NCBI GenBank assembly: GCA_009781005.1
Contig: WQYX01000024.1
Coordinates: 1-53,183 of the forward strand
Direction: 5' to 3'
Length of the DNA stretch: 53,183 bases
Origin: Polyangiaceae bacterium
GTDB taxonomy: Bacteria; Myxococcota_A; Polyangia; Polyangiales; Polyangiaceae
The notes beneath the pieces are model-generated. The model was not told the origin of the DNA. It did not search any database and worked only from the letters and a program-made list of their open reading frames with translations. Position 1 is the first letter of the stretch; each line of letters begins with the position of its first letter. Positions 50,864 through 53,183 of the stretch are shown here, in pieces. The position numbers and the translations under genes were made by a program.

Positions 50864-50991
50864 AGGACGCGCGTAAACCGAGTGCGGCTTGCAGGCATGA
50901 GTGTGTGCCGCAGTCTCTCGTTGGTTGGCGATGACGCGAGGCCGCGCGGTCTTTTTGCTTGTTCATTTTTTGTGCAGATCGTGTCACGACC

Positions 50992-51828
50992 ATGGACACC
51001 TCCATGGGAATGAAACGTCGTGCAGGTGCTCGAAACGGAGCACAGAACCTGAAGGCGGAGCGCGATGGCAGATCGGTCGCCGAAGCGAGGATGGAGAGCA
51101 TCATCACGGAGCTTCGGGAAGCGGTGGCCTCACGTGACGATTTTCTATCCATCGCAGCGCACGAATTGCGGACGCCACTCGGAACGTTGAATCTGCAAGT
51201 GAAGGCGCTCGCGCGGGCGCTCGATCTTCCATCACCGAAGGCGCAAGAGGCGGAACTTCGAACGCGCATCGCCATGGTCACGCGTCAACTTGCTCGGCTC
51301 GAACGGCTCGTAGGCGAGCTCCTCGACGTTTCAAGGATCCGCAAGGGCAAGCTCGTTCTCGATCGCGAACCCGTCGACATGCTCGTTGTCGTTCGCGATG
51401 TCGTGGAGCGCTACGCAGACGAAATTGCGCGAAGCGGCGCCAGCCTGATCATCGATGCGGAGGACGCCGAGGATCACGTGATCGGACAATGGGACGCCTC
51501 CTGCATCGATCAAATCGTGACCAACTTGCTCACGAATGCCCTTCGTTATGGCGGAAGATCACCCGTGCGGATTTCGGTCCGGCGCCAGGGCGAGACCGCA
51601 CGACTCATGGTCAAGGATGAAGGAATTGGAATCGCGCCGGATCAGAAGGCACGCGTCTTCGCGCAGTTCGGACGCGTTGCGGCGTCGACGCACAAGGGGG
51701 GACTCGGGCTCGGTTTGTGGATCGTGAAGAAAATCGTCGAAGCTCACGGAGGAAGCATCGACGTCGTGAGCGATCTGGGCGCGGGCGCAACGTTCACGGT
51801 GGAGATGCCCGTCACGCCCCCCACATAG
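50992..51828 (+). CDS. Soluble histidine kinase (HisKA-HATPase only)
   Basis: 278 residues, with no membrane segment and no recognised sensor domain. The first 50 residues are a basic/helical leader (MESIITELREAVASRDDFLS). HisKA is IAAHELRTPLGTLNLQ (His near 60), followed by LARLERLVGELLDVSRI. The HATPase has DQIVTNLLTNALRYG, KDEGIGIAP, FAQFGRV and GGLGLGLWIVKKIVEAHGG. All catalytic boxes are intact. There is no regulator nearby. ATG 50992 is the most upstream reasonable start, without a clear ribosome-binding site; the 128 bases before it hold no other feature. Confidence 0.87.
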   Translation: MDTSMGMKRRAGARNGAQNLKAERDGRSVAEARMESIITELREAVASRDDFLSIAAHELRTPLGTLNLQVKALARALDLPSPKAQEAELRTRIAMVTRQLARLERLVGELLDVSRIRKGKLVLDREPVDMLVVVRDVVERYADEIARSGASLIIDAEDAEDHVIGQWDASCIDQIVTNLLTNALRYGGRSPVRISVRRQGETARLMVKDEGIGIAPDQKARVFAQFGRVAASTHKGGLGLGLWIVKKIVEAHGGSIDVVSDLGAGATFTVEMPVTPPT

Positions 51829-51839
51829 ACGCCGGCCAC

Positions 51840-51940
51840 GCAACCAAAAGGTTGCCTGAACGGTCAGAAAGAACTCGTTTGATAACCGTCGCGAGCGACG
51901 CGAGGCCAAGGCGGGGCCCGAGGAGCGACCGGAATAGCCG
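51840..51940. repeat. Hairpin plus chimeric B/A repeat fragments
   Basis: GCAACC-AAAA-GGTTGC (51840-51855) is a perfect 6-bp hairpin 11 bases after the kinase stop codon. At 51885-51905 is a family B-type left arm (ACCGTCGCGAGCGACGCGAG). It runs into a family A-type core fragment at 51908-51940 (GGCGGGGCCCGAGGAGCGAC, CGGAATAGCC). Neither fragment is complete, so this is a mosaic joining pieces of two families just before the full C2 element. Confidence 0.65.
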
Positions 51941-51950
51941 CAAGAAATTA

Positions 51951-52072
51951 GATGTGGCCAAGATTGCGCGCGAACGGCTCGCGGCTAGGAAGGCCGAGCG
52001 AGGAATACTCGGAGTATTTTGAGCGAGGCCGACCGACGACGCGAGCCGTGCAGCCGCAAGATTGGCCACATC
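51951..52072. repeat. Family C structured hairpin element, copy C2
   Basis: Outer stem P1: GATGTGGCCAAGATTGCG / CGCAAGATTGGCCACATC, 11 + 5 pairs around a tandem GA/GA mismatch. Internal loop CGCGAA / TGCAGC. Inner stem P2: CGGCTCGCG / CGCGAGCCG, perfect. The 56-base core 51984-52039 differs from C1 at four positions only; these change GACC-GA-CC / GG-GA-GGTC to GGCC-GA-GC / GC-GA-GGCC, i.e. two compensated base pairs. The stop codon of fabI begins 1 base beyond the right end. Confidence 0.9.
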
Positions 52073-52073
52073 T

Positions 52074-52958
52074 TCAGACGGCTTTGCCCATGGCCGAGTA
52101 CCCCTTGTCGACGTAGATCGTCGTGCCTGTGATGCCACTCGCAAGCGGACTCGCAAGGAATGCTGCTGTGGCGCCGACTTCGCGTGCATCCAGCTCCTCG
52201 GGCAGGGGTGAGTTCATCTTGCTGTACTCGATCATCTGACCGATGAAACCGATGGCACTCGCTGCGCGCGACGCGAGCGGTCCGGCGCTGATGCAGTTGA
52301 CGCGATGGCCGTACTTGCGGCCCGCTTCGAACGCCAGAAAGCGCGTGTCGCTCTCGAGAGCTGCTTTCGCTGAGTTCATGCCGCCGCCATAACCCGGGAT
52401 GACGCGCTCACTCGCCATGAACGAAAGCGACAGATACGAACCACCCTTTCGCATGATGGGCGAGAAACGCTGGACCATCGAGACGAGCGAGTACGCACTG
52501 ACGCTGATGGCGTCGAGATAGCCTTTGCGGCTCGTCTCGAGCAGCGCGTTTTTTACCTCGGGGGCGTTGGCAAGCGAATGGACGACGATGTCGACGCACC
52601 CGTCGCCGAAGTCGGACGTCATTTGATTGACGATGCCTTGGATACTGACGTCGCCGAGCTCTTTGTATCGCTTGCTCTCGCGCACGTCCGCGGGCATGTC
52701 CTCGAGCGTGTCGAACTCGGCATCGAGCGGGTAGATGCGTTCGAACTCCATCTTGCGACCATCCGCGAACTGCATGGACGCATCGAGCTTGCCGCGGCGA
52801 AGAAGTGTCGTGAAGATGCTGAGTGCTGGCGGCCAAGTCCCGACACACACCGAGGCTCCTGCTTCGGCGAGCGCCTTTGCGATGGCGAAGCCGAACCCGC
52901 CGTCGTCGGCGACACCGGCGATGAATGCGCGCTTGCCATGGAGGTCGATGCTCAACAT
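52074..52958 (-). CDS. fabI: Enoyl-[acyl-carrier-protein] reductase, plant/apicomplexan-type FabI
   Basis: 294 residues: [32 protein letters not shown] (NAD site), [14 protein letters not shown], and the catalytic [28 protein letters not shown] block. The Tyr-x7-Lys spacing and the ESDTR-LAFEAGR wording are those of chloroplast, chlamydial and apicomplexan ENRs rather than E. coli FabI. The insertion before the active site ([21 protein letters not shown]) is also typical of that branch. It catalyses the last step of each fatty-acid elongation cycle. ATG 52958 is chosen ([11 protein letters not shown]). A family B element lies about 90 bases upstream. Confidence 0.93.
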   Translation of the reverse strand: MLSIDLHGKRAFIAGVADDGGFGFAIAKALAEAGASVCVGTWPPALSIFTTLLRRGKLDASMQFADGRKMEFERIYPLDAEFDTLEDMPADVRESKRYKELGDVSIQGIVNQMTSDFGDGCVDIVVHSLANAPEVKNALLETSRKGYLDAISVSAYSLVSMVQRFSPIMRKGGSYLSLSFMASERVIPGYGGGMNSAKAALESDTRFLAFEAGRKYGHRVNCISAGPLASRAASAIGFIGQMIEYSKMNSPLPEELDAREVGATAAFLASPLASGITGTTIYVDKGYSAMGKAV

Positions 52959-53047
52959 AAAAGTCGTTTTGCCCTGGTCGCGGTGACGTCTCAATGAAAA
53001 ACATCCATGGTGCGCGACCTGCCGGCCGTCGAAGCAAGAAAACCTTG

Positions 53048-53183
53048 AGAGCGTGTAGGGCAGCCGTCGCGAGCGAATCGAGGCTAGGGCGGAGCGCGAG
53101 GAGCCCGCGCAAGCGTACTCTTCGTACGTGCGCAGGCACCGCAGCGCCCAACCGACGAATCGATTCGCGCAGCAGGCTGGTAA
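53048..53183 (+). repeat. Family B structured interspersed repeat, copy B2 (right end cut by window)
   Basis: Starts with the left outer arm AGAGCGTGTAGGGCAGCC, then GTCGCGA and the same sequence as window bases 1-120 without any difference. The right outer arm is cut off after GGCTGGTAA. Combined with B1 it shows the complete element of about 145-150 bases with imperfectly inverted ends (AGAGCGTG / CATGCTCT). Confidence 0.87.

Overview
The window looks like a stretch of chromosome from a Polyangia-type myxobacterium (Myxococcota). The reasons are its high GC content, heavy use of Ser/Thr kinases, FHA proteins, histidine kinases and Cys-rich lipoproteins, a plant-type enoyl-ACP reductase, and many small dispersed repeats. 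The taxonomic call is inference from gene style. Housekeeping genes (fabI, ftsH, atpB/atpE, rph, pcnB) argue against a plasmid. The first 120 bases are identical to the last 120 bases. They are two same-orientation copies of an interspersed element, so this is probably a contig broken at a repeat.

Layout. 0.1-7.6 kb: pcnB, then a minus-strand run (GNAT acetyltransferase, nfsB, a membrane TPR protein, an OmpR-type regulator with its kinase, a zinc-ribbon/FHA protein, a CBS protein). 7.6-10.7 kb: a tightly overlapping sugar/cell-surface operon (UDP-glucuronate decarboxylase-like enzyme, GT2 glycosyltransferase, polytopic membrane protein). 10.7-15.1 kb: an accessory island with a palindromic tandem repeat, an unknown gene, a GNAT pseudogene and a complete three-gene ABC-3C conflict system, ending at tRNA-Arg(UCG). 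15.1-21.1 kb: polyprenol-phosphate mannosyltransferase, OsmC, a GAF histidine kinase next to an L,D-transpeptidase, and a low-GC DUF486 gene. 21.1-26 kb: the Fo half of ATP synthase (atpZ/I-like, atpB, atpE), a proline-rich outer-membrane protein, and rph-rdgB. 26-30.7 kb: a nitrite reductase cluster (nirK with fused cytochrome c, nirV-like, SCO1-like, outer-membrane protein). 30.9-32.2 kb: a KGG stress protein, a 54-residue basic protein and bpt, behind a candidate sigma-54 promoter. 32.7-38.9 kb: sigma-70 factor, YqeY, a site-2 protease with CBS domains, ftsH, universal stress protein, a second OsmC. 39-50.2 kb: HEAT-repeat and Ser/Thr kinase signalling proteins, Cys-rich lipoproteins, an AI-2E-family permease, and a kinase-receiver fusion. 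50.4-53 kb: Cys-rich lipoprotein, histidine kinase, fabI.

The strongest unexplained signal is a set of interspersed elements (called families A, B and C here). They share a conserved skeleton but carry stems whose sequence differs between copies while staying complementary. In three copies the order is: variable outer stem P1; an internal loop (GTCGCGA opposite GCAGCA in two copies, a diverged form in the third); a variable 9-10 bp stem P2; then GCTAGG ... CCGACGA enclosing further stems. Two family C copies differ in only 4 of 56 core positions, and those four make two compensatory base pairs beside tandem G-A mismatches. Most family A and C copies abut stop codons. One family B copy supplies the probable start codon of nirV. 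I do not recognise this family. It looks like a structured RNA or hairpin-based mobile element and is the best candidate here for something undescribed.
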